Notes: generated from the sequence alone by a model not told the origin. Positions 1-8,173 are shown, counted from the stretch's first letter. The stretch is 64,000 bases of DNA from Microcaldota archaeon (GCA_018812715.1 JAHJCT010000028.1:1-64000); one strand, 5' to 3'. Translations and numbers: made by a program.

Positions 1-286
1 GCCAAACAATGCAGCATCAGTTAATGTTGCAACATACAGCAACTTTGGCAGCCTTGTTATCCTTGATACAGATGCAGTAGGTGTAGGAACACTTGTATCT
101 GTTGGTGGTGACCAAGTCAACTCAGTAACTGCAGATCTTCTCTCAGGTGCACCAGTTGACTGGGCTACTGAAACAAAGATTGTAAGAGAAGTCGTCCAGG
201 GATCCAAGATTGTGGTTGCAGGAGCAGAAAAAGAGGACACTCTTCAAGCAGCCAAAGACTTTGTCTCACAACTACAAAAAGCCTAA
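1..286 (+). CDS. S-layer-like surface protein, C-terminal fragment
   Basis: The open frame enters from the left edge (codons begin at base 2) and stops with TAA at 284-286. The last 94 residues include GTLVSVGGDQVNSV, a block around LLSGAPVDW, and an ending IVVAGAEKEDTLQAAKDFVS. A glycine-rich 'VGG..VN' segment followed by a 'VVAG...DT..AA' terminal helix is the pattern I associate with the C-terminal domain of methanococcal/DPANN S-layer proteins (established family, matched by eye). The product would be the main cell-surface lattice protein, exported and probably N-glycosylated by AglB encoded later in the window. The N-terminus, signal peptide and full length lie outside. The stop overlaps the convergent DHH gene by 4 bp. 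Confidence 0.6.
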   Translation, partial: PNNAASVNVATYSNFGSLVILDTDAVGVGTLVSVGGDQVNSVTADLLSGAPVDWATETKIVREVVQGSKIVVAGAEKEDTLQAAKDFVSQLQKA

Positions 287-1581
287 TTTTTTTCTTTTAT
301 TTTTCTTATTAATTCTCCCAAAACATCTTTTACAAAACCAATCTTTACTCTTATTGCACCTGCTTTAACATGTCCACCACCGCCTTCTGTGAAATCTGGC
401 ATAGTTTGCAATATTTCTTTTGCCAATTCGTTAACGCTTAGTTTAACAGCGGCCAGATCATTAAGCCTCATTATCAGAGATCTTTCAGTATAACCAATAC
501 AAACAATGCCCTCATCTTTTGATAATCTTTCAAATACACATGTGGTTATTTTGCTTGCCGGTGGCCATTCACCTTTCTTTACAATATTATCAAGTTGAAA
601 TGTTACAATCTTCACTCCATTTTCAATAATTTTCATTTGTTGCATTGCACGATCTGCAGCCTCTGCAATGCTTTCTTTTGCCTGCATTACAATTGATGAA
701 AACAGTTTTTCATTTGCCATTACTTTACGATAAAAATCAAGGTTATTGCCAAATGATATGTGTGCAGCAAGATAATCCAACACCATTGCTTTTTCTACAT
801 CCCCACTATCACTTCCTAACAAATCGCTTTTATCCCCAGCACATGCTATTTTTGCAAGTTTTTCTCCCTCATCTCTGTCAACACCACAACATATTGCTAT
901 TTCACATGCTAAATATCCTGCGGTATACTTAGAGGCGTCTGGCGATATTGTGCAAGAATTAAGTATATCTTTATTTTTTCCTGGCGGATGATGATCAATT
1001 ATAATAACCTCTGTTCCAGCAGCTTTAAGCAACTCAAGTCCTTCTAAAGATGCATCATTAGATCCAAAATCTAACAATACAACTAATGGTCTTCCTTCCT
1101 GTTCTGCTAATCCAATGTCCCTAAAAGCGTCCCTTACACTATAAACAGCAGAGTTCTGTTGATGTGCTTTGCATCTAAATACATTTGTTAATGCCAATGC
1201 ACCTGCTATTCCATCAGCATCTCCATGAAAATGAAGTATAAAATTACGGCCCAATTTCTTTGCACATAATAATTCAGTTGCGACCTTCTTAATACCGGGC
1301 CATAATCTAATGCTAATCTCATCATTTTTCAATACTGGTTTTTCTGGTATTTTTAGCGTTTCAGCCATATTTCTTTTTACTTCTTGATGAACCTCATCTG
1401 CTTCTTTTCCAGAAAGTACAATGACACAAGTTGGCTCTTCTTTTTCCTCTCCTTCAACAACTACTGCACTACCCTGTGGCAAAGATTCTTTGCTATAAAA
1501 TGAATATTCTTTTTTCCCATCAATTACTTTACATGAACAACGCCCTCTTTCATACCTTACCTTGCTTACTATCCCTCTCAT
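283..1581 (-). CDS. DHH/DHHA1 family phosphoesterase (RecJ-like)
   Basis: 432 residues. A small beta-rich N-terminal part (about 1-65) precedes a DHH domain: metal-binding HFHGDADG at 117-124, LLDFGSND near 169-176, and DHH at 196-198. A C-terminal DHHA1 domain carries GGGGHVKAGA near residue 400, the substrate-binding motif. These are the signatures of archaeal RecJ-like 5'-3' exonucleases and related phosphodiesterases acting on DNA, RNA or dinucleotides with Mn2+. Which substrate it uses cannot be read from sequence; archaeal GINS-associated nuclease is one possibility. ATG start; its first base overlaps the TGA stop of the upstream riboflavin kinase (TGATG), so the pair is translationally coupled. 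The 3' end overlaps the convergent S-layer gene. Confidence 0.85.
   Translation of the reverse strand: MRGIVSKVRYERGRCSCKVIDGKKEYSFYSKESLPQGSAVVVEGEEKEEPTCVIVLSGKEADEVHQEVKRNMAETLKIPEKPVLKNDEISIRLWPGIKKVATELLCAKKLGRNFILHFHGDADGIAGALALTNVFRCKAHQQNSAVYSVRDAFRDIGLAEQEGRPLVVLLDFGSNDASLEGLELLKAAGTEVIIIDHHPPGKNKDILNSCTISPDASKYTAGYLACEIAICCGVDRDEGEKLAKIACAGDKSDLLGSDSGDVEKAMVLDYLAAHISFGNNLDFYRKVMANEKLFSSIVMQAKESIAEAADRAMQQMKIIENGVKIVTFQLDNIVKKGEWPPASKITTCVFERLSKDEGIVCIGYTERSLIMRLNDLAAVKLSVNELAKEILQTMPDFTEGGGGHVKAGAIRVKIGFVKDVLGELIRKIKEKN
287..307 (+). terminator. T-rich tract after the S-layer-like gene
   Basis: Directly after the TAA stop the + strand reads a T-rich run broken only by single C and A bases. 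Archaeal RNA polymerase terminates on such U-tracts without needing a hairpin. The tract lies inside the 3' coding end of the convergent DHH gene, so terminator and coding sequence share the same bases. Confidence 0.5.
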
Positions 1582-2201
1582 CAGATAACCACCATTATGC
1601 TATCGCCATCTTTTTTCCCAAGTTTTTTTCTAATGTTAAAAGGCCCTATCACTTCAAGTATCTCAGTACCATGGTGAGTTCTAAGAGGAACAATAACCGC
1701 ACATTCCAGGCCCTCTATTTTACACCTATATGCAAAAAGATCGCCATATGTTCTTTCTTTATCTTTGAATCCCATTATTACAATTGATTCAAATTGAAGT
1801 AGTTGTTTTCTTTTCCACATTTCATCGATTCTTATGTTTAGTGTTCCGGGGAAGGGGTCAAAACCAAGTTTCTCTCTTATCTGTTTTCTATATCCACCCA
1901 TAGCAAGATAATATTTTCCCTCACCAAGTCCTTTAGTTACAATTCCCGTAATTGTCATTTCTTTATCTTCAAACGTATTTTTTAGAATTCCATAAACACT
2001 TGCAATTTCATCATATGCTTTTTTTGTTAACAAAATTCCCCCTTTACTACGTTTTGCATATCCGTCTTTTTCAAGAACCCTCAATCTTCTAGAAGCATTT
2101 TGCTGTGACATTTCTAATTCTGAACCCAATTCTGCAGTAGACAGCCTTACTGGTTGTCTATGTCCATTTTTTTTGAATAAGAAAAGTAGGACTTCGTCCA
2201 T
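1581..2201 (-). CDS. ribK: CTP-dependent riboflavin kinase with N-terminal HTH (RbkR-like)
   Basis: 206 residues. Residues 1-60 form a winged helix-turn-helix with a MarR/ArsR-like recognition segment (SQQNASRRLRVLEKDGY). Residues 83-206 form the archaeal riboflavin kinase fold, with GLGEGKYYLA at 91-100 and PFPGTLNIR at 116-124. The kinase converts riboflavin to FMN with CTP. The HTH-plus-kinase architecture is that of RbkR, described as both kinase and transcriptional regulator of riboflavin genes. Several riboflavin genes lie about 5 kb away behind a palindromic promoter. The regulatory role here is inference; the kinase call is strong. It is first in a two-gene operon with the DHH gene and diverges from the methylase gene. 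Confidence 0.92.
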   Translation of the reverse strand: MDEVLLFLFKKNGHRQPVRLSTAELGSELEMSQQNASRRLRVLEKDGYAKRSKGGILLTKKAYDEIASVYGILKNTFEDKEMTITGIVTKGLGEGKYYLAMGGYRKQIREKLGFDPFPGTLNIRIDEMWKRKQLLQFESIVIMGFKDKERTYGDLFAYRCKIEGLECAVIVPLRTHHGTEILEVIGPFNIRKKLGKKDGDSIMVVI

Positions 2202-2234
2202 ATTTTATTAATGACACTAACCATATTAAATATC

Positions 2235-2822
2235 ATGGAACTGGCTTACAAAGGACGTTTTCTAGTTGTTCCTGCTACAGTTTATCCACCAGCCGAAGAT
2301 TCATTTATGCTTGCAGAAGCAGCAGAATCATTGCAAGGAAATATATTGGAGATAGGTTGTGGTTGTGGCATCGTTTCACTATCTTGTCAGAATGCAGATT
2401 CTATTCTTGGTGTTGATATCAATTCGGATGCAGTGGAGTGTGCAAAGAAAAATGCGGAGCATAACCACATCACAAATGCCAAATTTATACAAAGCAATCT
2501 TTTTTCAGGTGTAAAAGGAACATTTGATGCAATTCTATTCAATCCGCCCTATCTCCCTACTGAAAAAAACGAACGTTTGTCAGATTCTCTAAATTATGCC
2601 TTTGATGGTGGGTTAGATGGCAGAAAAACTCTTGACGTTTTTCTCACCAAGTTTGATAATTACCTTAAACCACATGGACAACTTCTTCTTGTCCAGAGTA
2701 GTTTAAACAATCTAGAAAAAACAGTTTCTACCCTTAAACAACAGAACTATACCGTTACTATCAAGGAACAACAAAACTTTTTTTTCGAAAAACTCTATTT
2801 GCTAAAGGCCTCAAAAACTTGA
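2235..2822 (+). CDS. HemK-like class I SAM-dependent methyltransferase
   Basis: About 195 residues from the second ATG. The start motif MELAYKGRFLVV..VYPPAEDSF is typical of archaeal HemK/Mtq2-type N5-glutamine methylases, followed by the SAM-binding EIGCGCG loop and the catalytic NPPYLPT motif. The likely role is methylation of a GGQ glutamine in release factor aRF1, or another Gln/Lys substrate (family knowledge). The ORF track starts at 2211. I prefer 2235 because family members begin just before this YKG motif, and TTTATTA near 2201-2208 sits at the right distance for a leaderless transcript from 2235. Transcribed divergently from ribK. Confidence 0.82.
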   Translation: MELAYKGRFLVVPATVYPPAEDSFMLAEAAESLQGNILEIGCGCGIVSLSCQNADSILGVDINSDAVECAKKNAEHNHITNAKFIQSNLFSGVKGTFDAILFNPPYLPTEKNERLSDSLNYAFDGGLDGRKTLDVFLTKFDNYLKPHGQLLLVQSSLNNLEKTVSTLKQQNYTVTIKEQQNFFFEKLYLLKASKT

Positions 2823-2886
2823 TTTTATCTTAAGAAGTTTTGATGAAATTGTTATGAGACTCTGTTTTATCTTAAGAAGTTTTGAT
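2823..2886 (+). repeat. 22-bp direct repeat, two copies
   Basis: TTTTATCTTAAGAAGTTTTGAT occurs exactly at 2823-2844 and again at 2865-2886, separated by 20 bp. It follows the methylase stop and precedes the C/D sRNA locus. TATCTTAAGAAG contains a CTTAAG palindrome. It could be a duplicated 3'-processing or termination signal, or a protein-binding pair; no function can be assigned. Confidence 0.75.
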
Positions 2887-2922
2887 AAAACTTTTACCAT
2901 TAGACTGGCCTGCGGAAAAGTT

Positions 2923-2991
2923 TTGGTCAGACGCTGTTGACTTCATCACAGTCCTTAGGGGGCTCAGAGGTTGTTCACGTCATCATCCCAA
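2923..2991 (-). ncRNA. C/D-box guide sRNA
   Basis: On the minus strand the order is a terminal stem TTGG, box C ATGATGA (2980-2986), a 12-nt guide, box D' CTGA (2964-2967), a 14-nt linker, box C' GTGATGA (2943-2949), a 12-nt guide, box D CTGA (2927-2930), and the closing CCAA. Both spacers are exactly the archaeal standard of 12 nt, and all four boxes match consensus (RUGAUGA / CUGA). Such RNAs bind L7Ae, Nop5 and fibrillarin to place 2'-O-methyl groups on rRNA or tRNA. Predicted target sequences are AGGUUGUUCACG (D' guide) and ACGCUGUUGACU (D guide); the rRNA genes are not in the window, so targets are unverified. The segment is visibly less AT-rich than its flanks and lies in a gene-free gap. 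Confidence 0.85.
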
Positions 2992-3097
2992 TTGTCTTTT
3001 CGTACTTCTAGGATATAAAAGTTGGCTTTTTTCTTAAAAACCCACAAAAAATAACGAATCTAAACATTTTTATGCTTTTTTAACCATATTCAATAAC

Positions 3098-3544
3098 ATG
3101 GAAGCTGCAAAACATCTGACTCTCAATAGACTTTCAAAAGAAACAAAACTCAGATTAGCCGCAACTGTGCGGTATGGATTAACCGCAGGAGTTCCAGTGA
3201 TGGAAGAGGGGCTGCGCCTTTTAACCTCTCCGTACAGACCTACAGCTCAGGAGGTGTCAAGCGATGGATCTGATGTAATATCTGTCTATTGCACCCATGG
3301 AAAGAGCCATAAGCCAAAAATGACACTTTCTCATAACGAGGCACGGTTTCTTCTTGATATCCTCACAGAACTTCGTACTAGTATTTCAGTAGAAGAAAAT
3401 TTAGTCGAGGCAATGACAAGAACCGTTTCTGTTCTTCTTGAAGGACGACCCCTACCAGATCCTCTACCAGATCAATCATGGCAGCCTGTTTTGGAAGTTG
3501 TAAAGAAGTTTGATTCTGGAGCAGCTCAGGTTCGATTATTCTGA
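3098..3544 (+). CDS. hypothetical protein, 148 aa
   Basis: Not recognised. ATG start with an AT-rich promoter-like stretch (TTTTTATGCTTTTTTAACC) upstream, then SKETKLRLAATVRYGL, a helical N-terminus. The middle holds a Cys/His pair (VYCTHGKSH) and the C-terminal half is helical with a proline-rich turn (RPLPDPLPDQSW). There is no signal peptide or membrane span, so it is probably a small soluble protein. The next small gene starts about 35 bp downstream in the same direction, so the two may be co-transcribed. A single Cys/His pair is too little to call a metal site. Confidence 0.55.
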   Translation: MEAAKHLTLNRLSKETKLRLAATVRYGLTAGVPVMEEGLRLLTSPYRPTAQEVSSDGSDVISVYCTHGKSHKPKMTLSHNEARFLLDILTELRTSISVEENLVEAMTRTVSVLLEGRPLPDPLPDQSWQPVLEVVKKFDSGAAQVRLF

Positions 3545-3579
3545 CAGCAATATAAACCTTTTTCTCGAAAGAACTCTAC

Positions 3580-3825
3580 ATGTCTAAACTAGATGAAGTA
3601 GCAGCAGAGCTTGAAGGTGTCGGTATTTCAGAGCATGACGCCCTTGTTATAGCTGATTGCATCGTCACCAGAAAATCATGTTCTTGGGTAAATATAGACC
3701 TTGTAAATGACAAAATCCTCAAAGATCTTCATAATCTTATAGAAAAACAAAATTATAGAATAAAAGTAAATGTTCAACCAGTACCTACACGAGGAAAATT
3801 CATTTGGGAAGTAAAAGTTGAGTAG
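3580..3825 (+). CDS. hypothetical protein, 81 aa
   Basis: Not recognised. ATG start. The sequence begins like a small helical domain (DEVAAELEGVGISEHDALVIADCIV) and ends with beta-like segments (YRIKVNVQPVP.., FIWEVKVE). There is no signal peptide. The stop TAG lies one base before the ATG of the Nudix gene, so the two are almost certainly an operon. A regulatory or housekeeping partner of the Nudix enzyme is possible but unsupported. Confidence 0.55.
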   Translation: MSKLDEVAAELEGVGISEHDALVIADCIVTRKSCSWVNIDLVNDKILKDLHNLIEKQNYRIKVNVQPVPTRGKFIWEVKVE

Positions 3826-3826
3826 T

Positions 3827-4228
3827 ATGCGGCCATTTGCCTGCGATGGAATATTGATACAAAATAACAAGCTTCTTCTTATCAGACGTGGAAAAGAGCC
3901 ATTTAAGGGTGAATGGGCACTACCAGGTGGCCGAATTAATGACCATGAAACTGCAGAAGAATGCCTAAAGCGTGAAATGAAAGAAGAAACTGGTCTTGAA
4001 ATAGAACCAATTACATTAGTGGGCATTTATTCTGACCCGGGCAGAGATCCACGAAGGATAATCACTGCTGCCTATCTTGTGAGGCTTATTAGTGGAAATG
4101 CTAAGGGCGGTGATGATGCTGCAGAAGCAAAATGGTTCGATCTAGATGCTCTCCCACCTCTATGTGCTGATCATCCAAAAATAGTTAAGGATTCAATTGT
4201 CATTTTCAATAAATGCAAGATCTCCTAA
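3827..4228 (+). CDS. Nudix hydrolase
   Basis: 133 residues from the ATG at 3827; the ORF track's TTG at 3818 overlaps the previous gene and is less likely. The Nudix box is clear: GGRINDHETAEECLKREMKEETGLE fits Gx5Ex7REUxEExGU with only conservative spacing. It is preceded by GEWALPGG. The SDPGRDPR segment after the box resembles ADP-ribose pyrophosphatases and related nucleoside-diphosphate hydrolases that clear damaged or signalling nucleotides in the cytoplasm; the exact substrate is not determinable. The 3' end overlaps the convergent coiled-coil gene by 36 bp, the longest such overlap in the window. Confidence 0.88.
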   Translation: MRPFACDGILIQNNKLLLIRRGKEPFKGEWALPGGRINDHETAEECLKREMKEETGLEIEPITLVGIYSDPGRDPRRIITAAYLVRLISGNAKGGDDAAEAKWFDLDALPPLCADHPKIVKDSIVIFNKCKIS

Positions 4229-4717
4229 TGCAACCATGTCTTCTTCGGCTCGTGCCTGGGCCGCTGCTTGTTTTCTTGCTACTGTCCTCAAAACTTTGTT
4301 TTCATCATACAATTTTTTGAGCTCTTCTCGTATGGTTTTTAATTCAACTTCTATTTTTCCTATCTCGTCTTCGCCTTCCTTTATGTCTTGTTCAACATAT
4401 CTTATCTTGCGCCTTGCTCTTTCTATTTCTTTGACTTCGTCAAGTTGGTCATCTACTTTTTTCAGCTGCCGTATGAGTTCCTTTTCCATTCTCGGCGTAT
4501 AAGCTGCCATAGAGATTTTGAATTCCAAGGCTCGTTTTTTCTTTCGGTGTGGAGCGATTTGGACCTCTTTAGTTTGTTCTAAAAATGGTTGAAGCGCCTT
4601 TTGTTCATATTTTTTATATCTAATTCTGCGGTTTAACCTCTTTATGCGTTCAATGAGCTCTGCCTTCTTCTTTTCTAGCTCATCTATCCTTCCTTTGAGT
4701 TCCTCTTCTGATTCCAT
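4193..4717 (-). CDS. coiled-coil protein, 174 aa
   Basis: Nearly the whole sequence is charged, heptad-like helix: ELKGRIDELEKKKAELIERI at the start and IEVELKTIREELKKLYDEN near the end, broken by a basic linker (APHRKKKRALEFKI) about one third in. There is no signal peptide or membrane span. It resembles small archaeal coiled-coil proteins, some of them phosphoserine-phosphatase-related or SMC-like in annotation only. It may form an antiparallel dimer or bridge other proteins, but no function can be assigned. Monocistronic, ATG start, with a 36-bp convergent overlap with the Nudix gene. Confidence 0.7.
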   Translation of the reverse strand: MESEEELKGRIDELEKKKAELIERIKRLNRRIRYKKYEQKALQPFLEQTKEVQIAPHRKKKRALEFKISMAAYTPRMEKELIRQLKKVDDQLDEVKEIERARRKIRYVEQDIKEGEDEIGKIEVELKTIREELKKLYDENKVLRTVARKQAAAQARAEEDMVALGDLAFIENDN

Positions 4718-4787
4718 AAAACCACAGAAATAAAAATAAGTCTGTTACTTCTTTCTTTATTCAAGACAAATGATTTAAAAATATTCT

Positions 4788-5861
4788 TTATCTCCTTTCG
4801 ATATCAAATTCCATCAATACGTCGTAACCTACAATTGTTGTCTTTCTATTTTTGAGTTTCAATGCCTTTTCCATTGTTTTTATACCATCCCCACCGACAA
4901 CTCCTTTTGCTGTCCTTCCCCCTATAATTTTAGGTGCAATGAAGAGATAGAGCTTATCCACTATGCCTGCTTTCAATGCCCCTGCATTCAACTCACTTCC
5001 CCCCTCTATTAATATTTTTCTTATACCCATTGCCTGCAATCCCAATATGGCTTTTTTCAAATCCACTTCTTTTTTTCCACAAACAAAAATCTGCGCTTTT
5101 TTGCCCATTCTTTCTCTTTTTTTTCTAGATGCCTTTTCTGTTGTTATCACTATCGTCTTTTCACCATTTCCAAATACATTAGAATTTATTAGTATGCAAA
5201 GATCGCTATCAATTATTATCCTATACGGATTTCTACCATCTTTAATTCGTGCTGTTAGTCTTGGGTTATCTTTTTTTACTGTGCCAGCACCAACCATTAC
5301 AGCATCAAACTCACTTCTCAACTTATGTACAAATTTCCTAGCATTTTCTCCTGTGATCCATTTCGAATCTCCTGTTTTTGTTGCAGTTTTTCCATCTGCA
5401 CTCATGGCCATTTTTATTGCAACAAATGTTTTTCTGGCAATATTTTTCAAGTATTTTTTATTGAGTGTTCTTGCTTTCTTCTCGTTGATAGGACCAACTA
5501 CTATTACTCCCGCTTCTTTCAATTTTTTCCTTCCATCTACTAATGGGTTAGGGTCTTTCATTGCAAAAACTACTTTCTTAATTTTATTAGCAATTATTGC
5601 CCCTGTACATGGTGGCGTACGTTTGTTAGTATGCGAACATGGTTCCAGAGTAACATAAAACGTGCTTCCTTCTACTTTTTTTCCTTTTTGCTTTGCATCA
5701 TTAATTGCATTTATTTCAGCATGTTCCTCTCCCGCTTTTTTGTGATATCCAGTTCCTATTACCTCCCCATCTTTTACTAAAACGGCCCCTACTCTAGGAT
5801 TTGGAAATGGGTCTGCTTTTTTCGCTAGCCTAAAAGCAAGCTGCATAAAATTTGCCATCAT
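4788..5861 (-). CDS. ribD: bifunctional riboflavin deaminase-reductase
   Basis: 357 residues, the full bacterial two-domain length. The deaminase domain (1-140) has zinc ligands HAE at 47-49 and a PC..(8)..PC pair with Cys75 and Cys85. The reductase domain (from about 143, KTFVAIKMAMSADGKTA) has the GGSELNAG and PKIIGG motifs near the end. It deaminates and then reduces the pyrimidine made from GTP in riboflavin synthesis. Many archaea have only the free-standing reductase and use other enzymes for the opening steps, so this bacterial-type fusion suggests gene acquisition (inference). It is separated from ribA by one lipoprotein gene on the other strand. Either of the two initial Met codons could be the start. 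Confidence 0.93.
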   Translation of the reverse strand: MMANFMQLAFRLAKKADPFPNPRVGAVLVKDGEVIGTGYHKKAGEEHAEINAINDAKQKGKKVEGSTFYVTLEPCSHTNKRTPPCTGAIIANKIKKVVFAMKDPNPLVDGRKKLKEAGVIVVGPINEKKARTLNKKYLKNIARKTFVAIKMAMSADGKTATKTGDSKWITGENARKFVHKLRSEFDAVMVGAGTVKKDNPRLTARIKDGRNPYRIIIDSDLCILINSNVFGNGEKTIVITTEKASRKKRERMGKKAQIFVCGKKEVDLKKAILGLQAMGIRKILIEGGSELNAGALKAGIVDKLYLFIAPKIIGGRTAKGVVGGDGIKTMEKALKLKNRKTTIVGYDVLMEFDIERR

Positions 5862-5902
5862 ATAAGACTCAGCTTATTAAGTTTTAATTACATTTGAATC
5901 CC

Positions 5903-6748
5903 ATGCAAAAAAGATATTTCCCGCTCTTCATCATGTTCATTCTTACTTTTGGTTGTCTCGAAAGTTTATTCCCGCCAGAAATTAAGCCTTTCAGTGCAGA
6001 TGCACAAAAATATTATGAACTCAAAAATCTCTCTTGTGATACACTCTCAGGTGACTTCCTAATAGTGACGCATGACATTTCCGCCCCCAGCATTTCTGGC
6101 CTAATAGAAACAATACCTGGAGAGCTTGAAATTGCACAAAATATTGCAGAAGATTATTCATTCAATCAAACAACAAAGACCTATCTTCTTAATGATGAAA
6201 TGAAACGCGTTGTGATAACTGAAGATCAAGAATTAACTACGATATGGAAAGATGGCCGGATCTACAATTGTACTCCTAATTGTACAATGCGTGTTATGAC
6301 ACAACAAGAATCTGATGAATATTATACTACTTTAAATGCTATAAAAACGACATGCGCTCATTTTGGAAAAACAGAACTTTCACCTTCAATTACTCTAGAA
6401 AAACTACTCCATATCGAATATACTGGCAAAATTGATACAATTTATTCTCATTGTGATAATTTCCTTATTAGTGGAAATAAAACATATGCTGAAGAACTAC
6501 TTGCAATAGGAGAATTTGATGAAGAAACATTCCTGTGGATTATTGCACATTTAGATGGTCCAATAAATGAATGTCTTGATGAAAGCACTGGCATAATCAC
6601 TTTCAGAAATCTCAGCCTTGATCTGACCAATGTTTACCTGTTTAATTATACTGACGGTGGGTATATGAAAGTTAATCAACAAACAGAACTTCTTTATTTC
6701 ACCAATGATGTGCCACAATCTTTTCTGGCATTACCAAGTCAAAGTTGA
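5903..6748 (+). CDS. predicted lipoprotein, 281 aa
   Basis: Starts at ATG 5903 (the track's TTG at 5894 is upstream of it); TTTTAATTA sits close upstream in the divergent promoter. MQKRYFPLFIMFILTFGC is a signal peptide with a lipobox-like TFGC, so the mature protein would be lipid-anchored outside the membrane. The mature part has several cysteine pairs (CTPNC, CAHF, CDNF, CLDE) and N-glycosylation sequons, suiting a disulfide-bonded exoprotein. No family recognised. It interrupts the riboflavin cluster on the opposite strand, and its 3' end overlaps ribA by 10 bp. Confidence 0.7.
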   Translation: MQKRYFPLFIMFILTFGCLESLFPPEIKPFSADAQKYYELKNLSCDTLSGDFLIVTHDISAPSISGLIETIPGELEIAQNIAEDYSFNQTTKTYLLNDEMKRVVITEDQELTTIWKDGRIYNCTPNCTMRVMTQQESDEYYTTLNAIKTTCAHFGKTELSPSITLEKLLHIEYTGKIDTIYSHCDNFLISGNKTYAEELLAIGEFDEETFLWIIAHLDGPINECLDESTGIITFRNLSLDLTNVYLFNYTDGGYMKVNQQTELLYFTNDVPQSFLALPSQS

Positions 6749-7311
6749 TGATTCATTTTCTCTTTTTTGGTTTTCAAATATTTTTCATTATGTTCATTAG
6801 GATCAGAAATAAGTGGAACTCTTTCAGCAACCTTTATTCCATGTTCTTCTAATTCTTTGATTTTATCTGGATTATTTGTAAGCAATGTGACACTCTCTAT
6901 CTTGAAATATTTCAATATCTCTGCTGCTGCAGCATAATCTCTTAAATCATCACAAAATCCTAATTCCAAATTAGCCTCCACAGTATCAAGACCACCATCT
7001 TGCAAAGCATATGCCTTTATCTTATTTGCAAGGCCGATTCCCCTACCTTCTTGATCTAAGTATATGAAAATCCCATCTTCTTCTTTTCCTAAATATTCTA
7101 ATGCTGCTTCAAGTTGATTTCTACAATCACATCTCAATGAACTAAACGTATCTCCTGTCAAGCATTTGGAGTGTATTCTTACCGGCACATTCTCACATTT
7201 TTCATTCGTGCATCTAACAAGTGCAAGGTGTTCTCTCCCCTCATCCACAAATGCATGTACTGTAAACGTTCCAAATTTAGTTGGAAATGCGGCTTCATCT
7301 ATATGTTCCAT
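6739..7311 (-). CDS. ribA: GTP cyclohydrolase II
   Basis: 190 residues, close to the stand-alone RibA length. Zinc-binding cysteines appear as Cys50, Cys61 and Cys63 in HSKCLTGDTFSSLRCDC, followed by the conserved DQEGRGIGL loop (86-94) and LTNNPDKI, all hallmarks of GTP cyclohydrolase II. It opens GTP to the 2,5-diamino pyrimidinone, formate and pyrophosphate, the first step of the bacterial-style riboflavin route. This is consistent with the bacterial-type RibD nearby. It is last in the run ribB - ribC/H - ribA, with 1 bp between it and the fusion gene. Confidence 0.95.
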   Translation of the reverse strand: MEHIDEAAFPTKFGTFTVHAFVDEGREHLALVRCTNEKCENVPVRIHSKCLTGDTFSSLRCDCRNQLEAALEYLGKEEDGIFIYLDQEGRGIGLANKIKAYALQDGGLDTVEANLELGFCDDLRDYAAAAEILKYFKIESVTLLTNNPDKIKELEEHGIKVAERVPLISDPNEHNEKYLKTKKEKMNHQL

Positions 7312-7312
7312 T

Positions 7313-8173
7313 TTATCCCCGTAATGTTTTTACAAGATCTAATGCAGCATTTGTGGCCCGTTCTGCATATCCCTCAGCCCTTTCTTCAGCTGCGCTCCAA
7401 CCAACATCATGACCAATTATACCTAAGGTTACAGGTTTATTAAACTCTAACGAAAGTTCACCGAGTCTTTTTGCTACATCTTTCGTTATAATCTCATCAT
7501 GAGCAGTTTTCCCATGCACCACTGCTCCCAAAGCCACGACTGCGTGTACCTTTTTCTCCATAAGCATTTTTTTCACAACTAAGGGCATATCATAAACACC
7601 AGGAACTTTTACAATTTTTATTACGGCGCCTTTAGCAGTTTCAACAGCCTTTTTCTCCATCCTTTCAGTTATTTCATTGTTAAATTGGGCAACAACAATC
7701 GCGATTCTTATTTCATCTTTTTCTATTGGTCCTTCATCTTCCTTACCCTGCCTTACTCCCATTCCGGCGTTCTTTACAAGTTCCTCTGGGTTTTTTACAA
7801 TCAACACAGCATTGTGCACATGCTTTCTAATGCGATTTTCACAAATCTCAACAAATTCTTTTGCACTCCATGCTTCATTTTCATGTACAAAAACCTCTAT
7901 GATATGTTTATTTGTAAGAAGCTTTGTTTGTTGAATGCCAAGGGATGCTTCGTGTGCACACTGTGTATCTATAGGTGCTCCACCCACCATACCAAGTGCA
8001 AGACATACATCACAATTTTCTAATAATTTTTTACATTCCACTGGAAGATCCTTTACACCTGGAACCGTCCTCCTTATTACTTCAATATCCGAATATTTTC
8101 TTATCTCATCAATTGCAATTTCTCCCATATTCACGCGTGAAAACATTGTATCAACAATTCCTAGTTTAATCAT
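7313..8173 (-). CDS. ribC-ribH: fused archaeal riboflavin synthase (RibC) - lumazine synthase (RibH)
   Basis: 286 residues from ATG 8173 (the track start at 8182 is a GTG; MIKLGIVDTMFSRVNMG from 8173 matches the usual RibC start). Residues 1 to about 145 are archaeal-type riboflavin synthase, ending in the typical GMGVRQGKEDEGPI. Residues from about 150 are 6,7-dimethyl-8-ribityllumazine synthase: FNNEIT, GAVVHGKTAHDEII, and GHDVGWSAAEERAEGYAERA. The two halves are distant paralogues. One chain would therefore make lumazine from the RibD product plus RibB product and dismutate two lumazines to riboflavin. The gene overlaps ribB by 8 bp (TATGATTAA), implying coupled translation. Confidence 0.92.
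   Translation of the reverse strand: MIKLGIVDTMFSRVNMGEIAIDEIRKYSDIEVIRRTVPGVKDLPVECKKLLENCDVCLALGMVGGAPIDTQCAHEASLGIQQTKLLTNKHIIEVFVHENEAWSAKEFVEICENRIRKHVHNAVLIVKNPEELVKNAGMGVRQGKEDEGPIEKDEIRIAIVVAQFNNEITERMEKKAVETAKGAVIKIVKVPGVYDMPLVVKKMLMEKKVHAVVALGAVVHGKTAHDEIITKDVAKRLGELSLEFNKPVTLGIIGHDVGWSAAEERAEGYAERATNAALDLVKTLRG

Noticed and set aside
2823-2886. CRISPR-like array
   Set aside because: Only two copies with a 20-bp gap, no Cas genes and no further spacers.
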